Assembly (NCBI RefSeq): GCF_003253545.1
Contig: NZ_QKYV01000003.1
Location: forward strand, 264,375-328,374
DNA: 64,000 nt
Reading direction: 5' to 3'
DNA from: Mesonia algae
GTDB lineage: Bacteria > Bacteroidota > Bacteroidia > Flavobacteriales > Flavobacteriaceae
Under the pieces are notes generated by a model. That model was not told the DNA's origin. It saw only the letters and a program-made list of their open reading frames with translations, and did no database searches. Positions 35,856 to 44,205 of the stretch are shown one piece after another. The position numbers and the translations under genes were made by a program. Numbering within the stretch: the first letter of the stretch is position 1; each line of letters opens with the position of its first letter.

Positions 35856-37187
35856 TTACAACTTAATATCTTTTGCGTCTACACCAAAAAATAATTCTAA
35901 AACTTTTAATTTAAATATATAATCGTACTTAGTTCTGTTCACTTCTATTTTAGCATTATCAAATCTCAATTTTGACTGACTAAAATCAAAGGCATTTGTT
36001 AAACCTACATCATAACGCTCTTTAGCATAATCATAAGCTAACTCTTGAGATTCTAAAGCTGTTTGTGAAGCTTCATAAGCTTTAAGTGCTCCTTTTACAT
36101 CTACATAAGCCTGATACACATTTGATTCTAAATCTAATTTTGCTTGCTCTAATTGAAACTCTGTTCTTTCTAAGTTTACTTTATTTCTTTTCACATTAGT
36201 TCTTGCCGATAGACCATTAAAAATAGGAACGTTTAATTGAAGTCCATAACCTATACCATCATTTTGCCATAATTGATCTGTAAAATTTCTATCTAAAAAA
36301 TCATTATCTGAATATCTAGTGTTATATCCAAAAAAAGCTGAAAGTGTCGGGTAATAATTACCTCTTGCTATTTGAACATCTTTTTCAGCTAAAAGAACAT
36401 TTTGTTCAGCTATTTTAACTTCAGATCTAGTTTCTTCAGCTGAGTTGATAATCTCTTGTACAGGAATATCTGTAACCTCGGTTGAGATGATCTCATAACC
36501 TTCATCAACTATTTGAAAACTTTCGTAATCTTTTATAAGCAAAAGTTGAGCTAAACTAATTAAAGAAATCTCTACATCGTTTTCCGCTACAGCGATACGT
36601 TGTTTTTCACTCGCATCTGTAGCCTTTATTTCTAGCATATCTCCTTGTGGCAAAACTCCTGCATCAACTAAATCTTGGGTTCTTTCTAATTGCTCTAAAG
36701 TGACAATATTCTGAGATTTGATTACTTCTAAGTTAGCTTTATTAAGTAATACTTGTAAATAAGAATTTGCAACAGCTAAAGCAATATCATCTTTCATTTT
36801 ATCTAAACGATATTGACTTGCCAACTTTGCCAATTTAGATCTTTGAAGCTGACGAATATTTTTTAAACCATCAAACAAAGTTAAGTTAGAACTTATTCCC
36901 CCAGTCATAGATGAAAACGTTTCATTTTCAAACTGGTTAGTTACTGGGTTAATATTGGCACCTGTATTGGTTGAATAAGAAGCTGAACCGTTTACCGTAG
37001 GAATTAAGTTACCAATGGCATCCATCTTGTCTAGCTCTGCAGCATCTACATCTAGTTGAGACTGACGGATAGAAATATTATTTTCTAGAGCGTGCTCAAC
37101 ACACTCTTTTAATGTCCATTTTTTTTCTTGCGCTTGAAAAGTAAACGTCAAGAAAAAAAGAATAATAAAGCTAGATATTGATTTCAT
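35856..37187 (-). CDS. TolC-family outer-membrane efflux protein
   Basis: Outer-membrane exit duct of a tripartite exporter. The start at 37187 gives MKSISSFIILFFLTFTFQAQ, a good signal peptide; a reading from 37259 would add 24 residues and run into the preceding gene. The mature part is about 420 residues with two repeats of the long helix plus beta-strand pattern (WTLKECVEHALENNISIRQS; VPIFNGLSARTNVKRNK). It sits between two adaptor genes. Confidence 0.93.
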   Translation of the reverse strand: MKSISSFIILFFLTFTFQAQEKKWTLKECVEHALENNISIRQSQLDVDAAELDKMDAIGNLIPTVNGSASYSTNTGANINPVTNQFENETFSSMTGGISSNLTLFDGLKNIRQLQRSKLAKLASQYRLDKMKDDIALAVANSYLQVLLNKANLEVIKSQNIVTLEQLERTQDLVDAGVLPQGDMLEIKATDASEKQRIAVAENDVEISLISLAQLLLIKDYESFQIVDEGYEIISTEVTDIPVQEIINSAEETRSEVKIAEQNVLLAEKDVQIARGNYYPTLSAFFGYNTRYSDNDFLDRNFTDQLWQNDGIGYGLQLNVPIFNGLSARTNVKRNKVNLERTEFQLEQAKLDLESNVYQAYVDVKGALKAYEASQTALESQELAYDYAKERYDVGLTNAFDFSQSKLRFDNAKIEVNRTKYDYIFKLKVLELFFGVDAKDIKL

Positions 37188-37242
37188 AAAAAGGTTTCTA
37201 TGTATATATGTAGATTTCATTATAGTTTTGTTACAATTAAAC

Positions 37243-38364
37243 TTAGTCTTTTTGACCAAAGTTCTCTGCAGGTTTCACCTGATTCCAAACTTTAATCTCA
37301 TCATTTTCATTTATACCCTCTAAAACTTGAATGTAAATTCCGTCACTCAAGCCAAGCTTCACCTCTTGTCTTTTAAATTCCTGATCTCCCGTTTTCACCT
37401 CTACAAATGGATCTTTAGTATCAGAATCAAACTGAACCAAAGACTCTTTTATCGATAAAACATTCTCGACTTTATCTAAAATAATAGAAGCATTCGCACT
37501 TAACCCTGAACGAATAAATGTACTATCTTGATTTTTTAAAGTTCCTTCAATTTCAAATTGAATAGCTCCATTTTCGTCTAATCCTTTTGGAGCGATGTAA
37601 TCTAAAATGGCATCAAATTTTTTATTTTCAATAGCACCAATCGTTATTTCTAATGGAAGGTTTTCTTTAATTTTTCCTACTTCAGATTCATCTACTTTCC
37701 CTTCAAAAATCATTTTATCTACATTAGCTAACGTAGCAATGGTAGTTCCTTCATTAAAGTTATTTGCTTCAATTACTTGATTTCCTTCCTTTACTGGAAC
37801 TTCTAAAACCATACCTGAAATGGTAGAACGAATTTGAGTATTTGCTGCATTTCCTACTCCGCTGGTGGTTCCTGTTTGAATGATTTCATAGGTTTGTTGA
37901 GCTGCTCTATAGGTTTGTTGAGATTGACGGTAAGTAACTTCTACTTGATCAAAATCGTTAGCCGAAATAACTCCTTTATCGAACAATCCTTTTTGGCGAT
38001 CATAATTACGCTTTTGGTTATCCATTTCTATTTTTGCTGAAGTAATTTGGTTTTTAGCACTAGCCAAATTAGAGACATTAGGGACCACTTTTAAAGAAGC
38101 AATTAAATCTCCGACATTGATATTTTCTCCCGCCTCGATATAAATTTTATCAATAATTCCAGATATGTTAGGCTTGATTAAAATCTCTTCTTTAGGAACA
38201 ATACTTCCAGTAGCAACTGTTTCTTTGACGATAGTTTGCTTAGAAGGTTTCTCAGTCTCATAAACAACGGGACTTTCTTGATTCTTTTGGTATAAGTAGT
38301 ACAAAGAACCAAAAAACAAGATTCCTATGACAACTAAAACAATGATGGTTAGTATTCTTTTCAT
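37243..38364 (-). CDS. periplasmic adaptor subunit (HlyD/MFP family), first of operon
   Basis: A 373-residue membrane-fusion protein with an N-terminal membrane helix (about 4-24), the biotinyl-lipoyl-like half VATGSIVPKEEILIKPNISG, a helical hairpin (about 80-160), and a beta-barrel. It lies 20 bases after the second permease. It shares layout but little close sequence with the adaptor downstream; each may pair with one of the two permeases, or the two may form a mixed ring. This is inference. Confidence 0.92.
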   Translation of the reverse strand: MKRILTIIVLVVIGILFFGSLYYLYQKNQESPVVYETEKPSKQTIVKETVATGSIVPKEEILIKPNISGIIDKIYIEAGENINVGDLIASLKVVPNVSNLASAKNQITSAKIEMDNQKRNYDRQKGLFDKGVISANDFDQVEVTYRQSQQTYRAAQQTYEIIQTGTTSGVGNAANTQIRSTISGMVLEVPVKEGNQVIEANNFNEGTTIATLANVDKMIFEGKVDESEVGKIKENLPLEITIGAIENKKFDAILDYIAPKGLDENGAIQFEIEGTLKNQDSTFIRSGLSANASIILDKVENVLSIKESLVQFDSDTKDPFVEVKTGDQEFKRQEVKLGLSDGIYIQVLEGINENDEIKVWNQVKPAENFGQKD

Positions 38365-38384
38365 TTTATAGATTGATTTTATTT

Positions 38385-39650
38385 TTATTCTGTTCTTAAA
38401 GCGTCTACAGGTTTTATTCTAATCGCATTTTGTGCAGGTATTAGCCCTGCTAATAAACCTGAAATCACCAATATAAGTAAGGCTATAATTACTGTGACTA
38501 AATCTACACTCGGGTTGATAAACATCATTTCTGAACTATCTTGTGCAGCCAAAGCATAATTTACCAGCCAAAGAACTAAGGTGGCTAAAATAATGCCGGC
38601 CATCCCAGAGATAATTGTCAAGAAAATAGACTCTAATAGAATTTGACCTCGAATTGACCATGGTGTCGCACCCAAAGCTCTTCTCACACCTATCTCATTA
38701 GTTCGTTCTTTAACTACGATGAGCATAATGTTACAGATTCCTATTACTCCCGAGAGTAAGACGAGAATTCCCACAAAATAAGCAACGAAATTTAGAGCTG
38801 TAAACAAGCCACTAATTTTTGTATATTCTTCAAATAGATCAAAATTTCCTATCGCACGATCATCTTCTGGATGTATGGTATGATTTTCTTTAATCACGTC
38901 AAAAATAGAACTTTTCAATGCTGTGATAGAATTATTATCATTTGCTGTAATAGCCATCCAACCTACAATATCTCCCATATTAAAAGCTTGAGAGAAAGAG
39001 GTAAACGGCACATAAATTTCTTTTTGATCTTCTTCTGAATTTCCTCCTCCTGTACTTTTCTTCTTATAGGTACCTATAACTTGAAAATTAACACCATTCA
39101 CTTTTATATAACTACCTAAAACTTCTTCATCATTCTCATACATGGTAGTTTTAACACCTTCTCCAATAACCGCTACTTTACGTCTTTCATTAAGATCATT
39201 ATAATTAAGAAACCTCCCAGAAGTAATATCCATAGGTTGTTGGTTTATAATTTCTGGATAATCCCCGTATACATTAAAAGCTCCAGACTTTAAGCCTCTA
39301 ACCACATTATTAGTGCCTCCAAAACCTCCTAATTGATTACGTGGAGAAACATATTGAAGTCCCGGCACGTTATCTTTTATAGCCTGAACGTCTTTAGTTT
39401 TAAAATTATATCGTCTCCCCTTAGGTAATCCTTTATAGGGTTTGGCAACCGTTTGTGTCCACATAAACATGCTGTTAGTCGCCATTCCTCCAAAGCCTTG
39501 TTTTACTCCGTTTTCTAAACCTTTCCCAGCGGCTAAGAGAATAACAAGTATAAATATTCCCCACAACACGCCAAAAGCAGTAAGTATCGTTCTAAACCAA
39601 TTTGAGCTTAGTGATTCTATAATTTCGTTCCATTTATCTCTGCTAAACAT
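38385..39650 (-). CDS. ABC transporter permease (MacB/FtsX type), second
   Basis: Inner-membrane subunit of a MacB-like exporter. The 421-residue protein has one N-terminal membrane helix (TAFGVLWGIFILVILLAAGKG), a large periplasmic MacB_PCD domain (about 45-280) and three C-terminal helices of the FtsX type with the VVKERTNEIGVRRALGATP motif. It ends IRIKPVDALRTE, as is usual. It begins 1 base after its paralogue. MacB proper carries its own ATPase; here it is a separate gene. Confidence 0.93.
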   Translation of the reverse strand: MFSRDKWNEIIESLSSNWFRTILTAFGVLWGIFILVILLAAGKGLENGVKQGFGGMATNSMFMWTQTVAKPYKGLPKGRRYNFKTKDVQAIKDNVPGLQYVSPRNQLGGFGGTNNVVRGLKSGAFNVYGDYPEIINQQPMDITSGRFLNYNDLNERRKVAVIGEGVKTTMYENDEEVLGSYIKVNGVNFQVIGTYKKKSTGGGNSEEDQKEIYVPFTSFSQAFNMGDIVGWMAITANDNNSITALKSSIFDVIKENHTIHPEDDRAIGNFDLFEEYTKISGLFTALNFVAYFVGILVLLSGVIGICNIMLIVVKERTNEIGVRRALGATPWSIRGQILLESIFLTIISGMAGIILATLVLWLVNYALAAQDSSEMMFINPSVDLVTVIIALLILVISGLLAGLIPAQNAIRIKPVDALRTE

Positions 39651-39651
39651 A

Positions 39652-40896
39652 CTATTCGTCTCTTAAGGCTATAATGGGTTTAATTCTAGCCGCTCTCCAG
39701 GCTGGGAAAAATCCGGCGAAAGCTCCTGCAACTATCAATATAATTACTGTAGTTATGGCAATTTGAAAATTAACTGAAGGATTAGCTATAAATTCAGTTT
39801 CTACCATAGGACCTACAAATTCTAAAAGCACTAAACCTAAGAACAAGCCTAAGAAACCTGCTATTGCCGTGACAAAAATGGATTCATGTAAAATCATCGT
39901 CACAATAGATAAAGGTTGCGCTCCTAATGCTTTTCTAATTCCTATTTCTTTTGTGCGTTCCTTTACGATAATAAGCATAATATTACTCACCCCTATAACT
40001 CCTGCTAATATGGTAGCGATACCTACAAACCAAAAGAACATTTTAATCATTCCCATAAGGTCATAAAATCGTTTTGCATTTTCTAAAGAGTTATTTACTG
40101 AAATAGCACTTTCATCTTGTGGTGCTACATCATGAGTTTCTTTAAGTTGTTTTTCAATTTTATCTGAAAAGTCTACGGAAGCAGCAGTTGCCTTTTCAAA
40201 ATTATCTTCCATAGGTAAACTAAAGGACAAAAAATTAACTCGATTTGCTCCACTGAAAACTTTTTGTGCTGTTGATATAGGCACAAAAACTCTTGATTCT
40301 TCTCTTTCTCCTCCCGGATCTGAGTAAACCCCTACCACTTTAAAATTTACTCCAGAAACTTTAACGTACTTGCCAATAGCATCTTGATCTTTGAATAGAT
40401 CATCATTCACTTTTTTACCAATTACAACACTTTTAGTACTGTTATCAATATCTAAAGTATTAATATGCCTTCCTTTAATAAGTGTTTGATTTTCTAGAAA
40501 TTGATAGTCTGGATAAACACCTTCTACTCGATAACTACCAGATTCTTTTTTATAAGTCACCATCCCTCCCCAAATTCGGTAAACCGATGACTTATATTCA
40601 AGTTCATCTTTATGCAGTTTGGTAATATGGTCGTAATCTTTATTGCGAAGCTGAATGACCCTTCCAGGATTCATTCCTTTATATTCTACAGAGGTAACTC
40701 CCGTCCACACAAAAATGACATTGGCAGCATCATCTTGAAATTGAGACGAAATTCCATTTTGCATTCCCTGGCTTACTCCTAGTAAAATTACTAGTATAAA
40801 TATTCCAGAAAGCACCGATAATCCCGTAAGAAAAGTCCTTAGCTTGTTTTTGCTAATGGTTTCAAATATTTCTTCCCAACGCTCTAAATTAAACAT
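39652..40896 (-). CDS. ABC transporter permease (MacB/FtsX type), first
   Basis: A 414-residue paralogue of the next gene: N-terminal helix (LSGIFILVILLGVSQGMQNG), periplasmic domain, and three C-terminal helices with IVKERTKEIGIRKALGAQP. The pair presumably forms a heterodimer on the one ATPase. It overlaps the ATPase gene by 8 bases, which means tight translational coupling. Confidence 0.93.
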   Translation of the reverse strand: MFNLERWEEIFETISKNKLRTFLTGLSVLSGIFILVILLGVSQGMQNGISSQFQDDAANVIFVWTGVTSVEYKGMNPGRVIQLRNKDYDHITKLHKDELEYKSSVYRIWGGMVTYKKESGSYRVEGVYPDYQFLENQTLIKGRHINTLDIDNSTKSVVIGKKVNDDLFKDQDAIGKYVKVSGVNFKVVGVYSDPGGEREESRVFVPISTAQKVFSGANRVNFLSFSLPMEDNFEKATAASVDFSDKIEKQLKETHDVAPQDESAISVNNSLENAKRFYDLMGMIKMFFWFVGIATILAGVIGVSNIMLIIVKERTKEIGIRKALGAQPLSIVTMILHESIFVTAIAGFLGLFLGLVLLEFVGPMVETEFIANPSVNFQIAITTVIILIVAGAFAGFFPAWRAARIKPIIALRDE

Positions 40897-41590
40897 GGTC
40901 TTTGGCTCTTACTTGTTCTACATAAGAGTCATCTATAATTACACCATCTTTTAGGTTTACAATACGCTTGGTCATGTGCGCAATATCATCTTCGTGGGTA
41001 ACGACCAAAATGGTTTTTCCTTCATCGTTAATACCTTGAATTAAATCCATCACTTCATAAGAGGTTTTTGTATCTAGAGCCCCTGTAGGTTCATCGGCTA
41101 ACAAAACTTTAGGATCACTAGCTAAAGCTCTTGCAATAGCCACCCTTTGTTTTTGACCTCCAGAAAGCTCATTAGGCAAATGCTTTGCCCAAGGTGCCAA
41201 ACCTACTTTCTCTAAATAAGCCATAGATCTATCTAAACGCTCTCCCCGACTTACTCCTTGATAATATAAAGGCATAGCTACATTATCTAAAGCTGTTTTA
41301 TAATTTATAAGATTAAAGGATTGAAAGATGAAACCTAAGAATTTGTTTCTATATCTTGCTGCAATTTTTTCATTAAGATTTTTAATAGGCACATTATCTA
41401 ACATATATGAACCTGTATCTGCTTCATCTAACATACCCAAAATATTAAGTAAGGTAGACTTCCCAGATCCTGAAGAACCCATAATAGAAACTAGTTCGCC
41501 TTCTTTAACATTAAAGTTGATTCCTTTTAAAACGTGCAATGAAGTTGCACCTGTTTTATATGATTTATGAAGATCTTTAATTTCTATCAT
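40889..41590 (-). CDS. ABC transporter ATP-binding protein (LolD/MacB type)
   Basis: Drives the two permeases. The start at 41590 gives MIEIKDLHKSYKTGATSLHV, the normal N terminus of this class; a start 51 bases earlier is possible but less likely. About 233 residues: Walker A GSSGSGKST at 38-46, signature LSGGQKQRVAIARAL, Walker B VLLADEPTGALD, and H-loop VVTHEDD. It is the first gene of the export operon. The cargo is unknown; macrolide, lipoprotein or peptide export are all possible. Confidence 0.94.
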   Translation of the reverse strand: MIEIKDLHKSYKTGATSLHVLKGINFNVKEGELVSIMGSSGSGKSTLLNILGMLDEADTGSYMLDNVPIKNLNEKIAARYRNKFLGFIFQSFNLINYKTALDNVAMPLYYQGVSRGERLDRSMAYLEKVGLAPWAKHLPNELSGGQKQRVAIARALASDPKVLLADEPTGALDTKTSYEVMDLIQGINDEGKTILVVTHEDDIAHMTKRIVNLKDGVIIDDSYVEQVRAKDHV

Positions 41591-41671
41591 CTGGTTAATT
41601 TTTCTTCTTCGGAAAGAAGTAGTTACCCATATGACTTGCAAAAAGGAAAATAGTTACAATTAAAGTGTTAC

Positions 41672-41695
41672 AGAAATGTTAAATTTAACATTTCT
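41672..41695. promoter_or_regulatory. perfect 24-bp palindrome upstream of the export operon
   Basis: The half-site AGAAATGTTAAA is repeated inverted with no spacer (41672-41683 and 41684-41695). It lies 82 bases before the ATPase start and 6 bases after the end of the 73-residue gene. No T tract follows on either strand, so it is a poor terminator and a better candidate operator. No regulator gene is adjacent. Confidence 0.5.
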
Positions 41696-41701
41696 ATTAT
41701 A

Positions 41702-41923
41702 CTACTTATTAGTTCTCATTAGTCTGTAAATTGCAAAACCTACTCCAGCAACTAAGATGTAAGGAAAAACCATGAGATACATTATACCGTCATTAATTGC
41801 TTCCGCAGCACCTCCATCTGCCTCACTTTCTAATACAGCTCTACACATGGAACATTGTGCATAGACCGTATTAAAAGCTACAGACATACAAACAATAAGT
41901 AAAAAGGAAATTATTTTTTTCAT
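41702..41923 (-). CDS. small exported CxxC membrane protein
   Basis: The start at 41923 gives a 73-residue protein with a signal peptide (MKKIISFLLIVCMSVAFNTV and on), a mature N terminus beginning QCSMCRAVLESEADGG, and one membrane helix (about 47-66) with a short basic tail. The C-x-x-C would face the periplasm. It is 11 bases after the DUF420 gene and seems to be part of the cytochrome-oxidase assembly run. I do not recognise a characterised function; copper or heme handling is a guess from context. Confidence 0.7.
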   Translation of the reverse strand: MKKIISFLLIVCMSVAFNTVYAQCSMCRAVLESEADGGAAEAINDGIMYLMVFPYILVAGVGFAIYRLMRTNK

Positions 41924-41934
41924 CTTATCTTGTT

Positions 41935-42471
41935 TTAATAATAAGGTAACATAAATAAATAAACCAATACACCCGTTACAGATACGTATAACCAAATTGG
42001 ATATGTCCAACGTGCAATTTTTCTATGTTTTGCATACTCTTTTGTTAAACCTCTATACATCGTAAACAATACTAACGGTACAATAATAGCAGACAGCATT
42101 ATATGTGTAATTAAGACGAAAAAATAAATGGGCCTTAAAAAACCTTCGCCGGCATAGGGAGTTGGATCGTTACTTATTTTTGAGATCACGTAGCTTACTA
42201 AAAAAATTGAAGACAAGAAAAATGCAGTAATCATAACGTTACGATGTAATTTTCTTTCTCCTCTTCTAATAAAAATATAGCCTGCAATTAATAATACAGA
42301 AGTGGCTCCGTTAAGAATAGCATGAAAGAAAGGATAAGTCCCCATATCTAAACCAAAAATATCATAGCGTGCAGGTAAATTCATTAACACCAAAACTGCT
42401 AAAGGAATAACTATAGATAGTATAATAATAACAGGGACAGCTACTCTATCTGATTTCTTTAATGTATTCAT
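41935..42471 (-). CDS. DUF420-family membrane protein
   Basis: A 178-residue protein with five membrane helices (about 12-32, 44-64, 78-97, 115-140 and 155-176). DUF420 proteins, including CtaM-like proteins of Firmicutes, are found with heme-copper oxidase genes and help in oxidase assembly. It has histidines in helices (FFHAILNGATS, VLITHIMLS) that could bind heme or copper. It starts 7 bases after the SCO gene ends. Confidence 0.85.
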   Translation of the reverse strand: MNTLKKSDRVAVPVIIILSIVIPLAVLVLMNLPARYDIFGLDMGTYPFFHAILNGATSVLLIAGYIFIRRGERKLHRNVMITAFFLSSIFLVSYVISKISNDPTPYAGEGFLRPIYFFVLITHIMLSAIIVPLVLFTMYRGLTKEYAKHRKIARWTYPIWLYVSVTGVLVYLFMLPYY

Positions 42472-42478
42472 ATTTCAA

Positions 42479-43099
42479 CTATAATAAGTTCTTAATGTCT
42501 TCCTTTAACTTCTCCAGATCTTTTTTATCTAAACCATTGTAGAAAGCTATAGGGTTTCCAAAATCGTCATACCTAGACCGTATTACACCTTCCTGATCTA
42601 CGAGAGCAAAATAACCCGAATGCTCAAAATTACCTTCTATATCTTTATTCTCTGCTGCATATAGATTAAATCCCTTATTAGCTAATTCATAAATCGCTTC
42701 TCTATCTCCTGTAAGCATATGCCAATTAGGAATAGCCACACCATATTTTTCGGCGTAAGCCTTAAGAACTTCTGGAGTATCATATTCTGGATTAATGCTA
42801 AAAGAAGCAATTCCGAAATTTGGATTTCCATAAAACTCGTCTTGAATCTTAATCATATTTTCATTCATCTTAGGACAAATGGTTGGGCAGGTAGTAAAAA
42901 AGAATTCAGCTACGTATACTTTCCCTTCATAATCTTGATTAGTAATTACCTTACCGTATTGGTTAGTGAAGGAAAAAGAGGGAACTGTACCAATTTCGGC
43001 CATGTCTGGAGCACTAACCTTATCTATAATTTTTGGTACTGCCCAAATTCCAAAAACAAGGACTACCAAAGAAATACCTATGTATGAATAGTTTTTCAT
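42479..43099 (-). CDS. SCO1/SenC-family copper chaperone
   Basis: Delivers copper to the CuA site of cytochrome oxidase. The ATG at 43099 is preferred to the GTG just before it. About 206 residues: N-terminal membrane anchor (about 5-24), thioredoxin fold with the copper motif TTCPTICPKM (Cys71, Cys75) and the third ligand His in GNFEHSGYFAL. All ligands are present. It follows the thioredoxin-like gene by 3 bases and precedes DUF420. Confidence 0.94.
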   Translation of the reverse strand: MKNYSYIGISLVVLVFGIWAVPKIIDKVSAPDMAEIGTVPSFSFTNQYGKVITNQDYEGKVYVAEFFFTTCPTICPKMNENMIKIQDEFYGNPNFGIASFSINPEYDTPEVLKAYAEKYGVAIPNWHMLTGDREAIYELANKGFNLYAAENKDIEGNFEHSGYFALVDQEGVIRSRYDDFGNPIAFYNGLDKKDLEKLKEDIKNLL

Positions 43100-43102
43100 C
43101 AC

Positions 43103-43741
43103 TTACTTATTATACTTTTTCAAAGCTAATCTATATTCAGCTAAAATTACTTTTACATCATCATCCATTACGTTATTTAATTCAGCTACCGAACTCGTAT
43201 TGTAACCATAATTTTCGATTTTAGATGGATCTTCTTCATCGGTTCTTCCTCTTAAGTTCAGTTTTTTATCAATGATAAATGCATGGGGATTAGATAAGTC
43301 GGAATCTAATTTTAAGGTTGTATTTAAACTAGAAAATAAAGTATTAATTTTTTCAGCGGAAGCGAAAGCAAAATTCCACTTTTTAGTATCAATAGTTGTA
43401 GCTAAATCTTTTTCTAAGTCTAATGCGGCTTGCTCCTGACCTTTTTTAGCAACAACTACAAATTGAAAATCTTTAAATTGATGGTTTTTATCGTAGATCT
43501 TTTCATTTAGATTAAAAGCGTTACCTTCTCTCTTGCTGATATTATCACCAAAAAATATTAGGATCGTAATTTTATCTTTAAATTGAAGTGGCTTTTGATT
43601 TACGGAAGAGAAACCTGTTAGCTCATTCACATTTTGAGTGATAACCGGAAGTTTAGCAAAATTATTAACCCCAGAGGAGAAAAAAAGATAGGCCAAAATT
43701 GGAAGTGCAAAGAGCACAAAAAGAACTGTATATTTTTTCAT
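43103..43741 (-). CDS. membrane-anchored thioredoxin-like protein of unknown function
   Basis: A 212-residue protein with an N-terminal membrane helix (about 4-23) and a periplasmic domain whose pattern (DKITILIFFGDNISKREGN; FQFVVVAKKGQE; SNPHAFIIDKKLNLRGRTDE) resembles a thioredoxin fold but without C-x-x-C. Its place before SCO and after the oxidase subunits suggests an oxidase assembly role, by analogy with redox-inactive SCO-like proteins. That is inference. Confidence 0.75.
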   Translation of the reverse strand: MKKYTVLFVLFALPILAYLFFSSGVNNFAKLPVITQNVNELTGFSSVNQKPLQFKDKITILIFFGDNISKREGNAFNLNEKIYDKNHQFKDFQFVVVAKKGQEQAALDLEKDLATTIDTKKWNFAFASAEKINTLFSSLNTTLKLDSDLSNPHAFIIDKKLNLRGRTDEEDPSKIENYGYNTSSVAELNNVMDDDVKVILAEYRLALKKYNK

Positions 43742-43773
43742 TTTTGCTATGATACTTATGGGTATGCAAAAAT

Positions 43774-43806
43774 AAAAAAGGCGGTTTTAATAAACCGCCT
43801 TTTTTT
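43774..43806. terminator. hairpin between the oxidase subunit run and the SCO run
   Basis: GGCGGTTT (43780-43787) pairs with AAACCGCC (43792-43799), flanked by six A and six to seven T. On the minus strand it follows the subunit IV-like gene. The next gene starts 32 bases on with no clear promoter, so partial read-through is likely. Confidence 0.8.
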
Positions 43807-43819
43807 GTGTTTTAACTTT

Positions 43820-44185
43820 TTAGAAGTTCCAAGAAATATAACCTCCTTTATAAACTTCGTAAATATAATCTCCTTCAGTAAGAAGAATAAAAACTAAATA
43901 TGCTACTAAGAAGACTCCGGTCCAAACTACAGATCTTCTTAAACCTTTAGATTCATGCTCCATATGCATAAAGGACCAAGTAATTAAATATGCTTTGTAT
44001 ATGGTCAATACAATAAATATCCAGTTTAATAAAGACATATAAATAAAACTAGTCTTTATTAAAAATTCTGGTTTTATAATTCCTAAAATAACTTCTACTA
44101 TAGTTACTACAGATAGGATTGCGAAAACTGACCAAATTTTCTTTGTTGCCGAACCTTCGTGCTGATGAGTTGCGTCGTGTGCCAT
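43820..44185 (-). CDS. cytochrome c oxidase subunit IV-like protein
   Basis: A 121-residue membrane protein with three helices (about 16-36, 45-68, 82-102) and His-rich ends (MAHDATHQHEG). It fits the family of small oxidase subunits (COX4/CyoD type) in Bacteroidota and lies 20 bases after a subunit III gene. Function as a stabilising subunit is inferred from the family. Confidence 0.88.
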   Translation of the reverse strand: MAHDATHQHEGSATKKIWSVFAILSVVTIVEVILGIIKPEFLIKTSFIYMSLLNWIFIVLTIYKAYLITWSFMHMEHESKGLRRSVVWTGVFLVAYLVFILLTEGDYIYEVYKGGYISWNF

Positions 44186-44205
44186 TTCTTTAATTCTTTT
44201 TTATA

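Noticed and set aside
41602-41617. Small hairpin (CTTCTT/AAGAAG) before the export operon
   Set aside because: Only 6 bp of AT-rich stem with no tail; not distinguishable from chance.
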